From NCBI RefSeq assembly GCF_014639655.1, contig NZ_BMGB01000001.1:1380882-1444881 (forward strand): 64,000 nucleotides of DNA, given 5' to 3'. Positions within the stretch are counted from its first letter, which is position 1. Each line of letters opens with the position of its first letter. A program made the translations under genes and the position numbers. This DNA comes from Conyzicola nivalis (GTDB lineage Bacteria > Actinomycetota > Actinomycetes > Actinomycetales > Microbacteriaceae). This document shows positions 63,665-64,000 of this stretch, in pieces. The notes beneath the pieces are model-generated. The model did not search any database. It was not told the origin of the DNA and was given only the letters and a program-made list of their open reading frames with translations.

Positions 63665-64000
63665 ATGGCAAAGCATTCGGATGCCGCGGCGGGCGGCACT
63701 CCCGCGACGATGGCGCTCACCGCGGCGGGCATCCGCTTCCTCCCGCACGCCTACGCGCACGACCCGGCGAACACCAACTTCGGCACCGAGGCGGCGACAA
63801 TGCTCGGCCTCGACCCCGAGCAGGTGTTCAAGACGCTGCTCGCCGATGTCGACGGCTCGCTGGTCGTGGCGATCGTCCCGGTCACGGGCATGCTCGACCT
63901 GCGCGCCCTCGCCCGCGCCGTCGGCGGCAAGAAGGCCGTGATGGCCGACCCCGCCGTCGCGCAGCGCAAGACCGGCTACATCGTCGGCGGCATCAGCCCG
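63665..64000 (+). CDS. ybaK: Cys-tRNA(Pro)/aminoacyl-tRNA deacylase YbaK (5' part)
   Basis: The first 112 codons are in the window; the gene continues beyond the end. It starts GGTPATMALTAAGIRFLPHA and keeps FGTEAATMLGLDPEQVFKTL followed by LADV, KKAVMADP and KTGYIVGGISP, all typical of the YbaK/EbsC family. The protein hydrolyses mischarged Cys-tRNA(Pro). The key Lys that activates water would be in the KTL segment. It follows glgX on the same strand after 26 bases. Confidence 0.92.
   Translation, partial: MAKHSDAAAGGTPATMALTAAGIRFLPHAYAHDPANTNFGTEAATMLGLDPEQVFKTLLADVDGSLVVAIVPVTGMLDLRALARAVGGKKAVMADPAVAQRKTGYIVGGISP

Noticed and set aside
60354-63671. A 1,105-codon minus-strand frame covering glgX
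   Set aside because: The first two thirds are antisense to glgX, which has all GH13 motifs; only the end is the cysteine desulfurase from ATG 61559.

Overview
The window is chromosomal DNA from a high-GC actinobacterium. The best fit is the family Microbacteriaceae (Leifsonia/Salinibacterium/Cryobacterium-like). The reasons are strong G/C third-position bias, many GTG starts, a DUF222-HNH endonuclease, DUF3349 proteins beside a Pit transporter, an HspR-type HAIR operator, and a dispersed intergenic repeat (TTTCGATACG...CTACTCAACC) that I associate with this family. No rRNA, tRNA or CRISPR array was seen. The placement is an inference from gene content, not from a database match.

Layout. 1-1.3 kb: end of a phosphate transporter operon (Pit, small membrane protein, tandem DUF3349). 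1.5-3.4 kb: a visibly AT-richer islet with a P-loop GTPase, a coupled 116-aa partner and a broken serine recombinase; this is the most likely place for an undescribed system. 3.5-9.8 kb: two small regulated oxidoreductase units (XRE-QOR and TetR-QOR), a GH3 lipoprotein and DedA. 9.8-13.7 kb: an ECF41-type sigma factor with its FAD oxidoreductase, then a MmyB-type regulator divergent from an SDR. 13.8-16.4 kb: a large Clp ATPase under a perfect HAIR element. 16.7-19.5 kb: an acquired-looking regulatory patch (enoyl-CoA hydratase/TetR, WYL regulator, VOC protein). 19.7-26.2 kb: small membrane and housekeeping proteins, AKR, GerW-like protein, DUF222-HNH, SRPBCC and Nudix.

26.2-30.2 kb: a 1.27-kcodon secreted rhamnogalacturonan lyase behind a LacI-type operator. 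30.2-35.9 kb: an MFS exporter, DUF1761/DUF1294 membrane proteins and a translationally coupled three-gene glycosyltransferase cassette. 35.9-42.1 kb: NAD(P)HX epimerase, DUF4279-monooxygenase fusion, a nested inverted-repeat element, a SatD operon that looks autoregulated, an HSL-type hydrolase, a macrodomain protein and an FUSC protein. 42.1-45.4 kb: gatCAB. 45.6-51.4 kb: a CitAB/DcuSR-type two-component system divergent from tctCBA, a tripartite tricarboxylate importer it probably controls. 51.6-55.6 kb: tandem META lipoproteins joined by a 21-codon leader ORF, a 2OG-Fe(II)/IPNS-like oxygenase, a VOC protein and an S11 carboxypeptidase. 55.8-64 kb: ligA, a membrane protein, mnmA with its cysteine desulfurase upstream, glgX and the start of ybaK.

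Across the window most genes form short, tightly overlapping units (ATGA, GTGA or TGATG junctions). Several transcription units carry a recognisable palindrome beside their own local regulator gene. Several genes (QOR, DedA, MFS, Clp) take their last codons and stop from members of the dispersed repeat.
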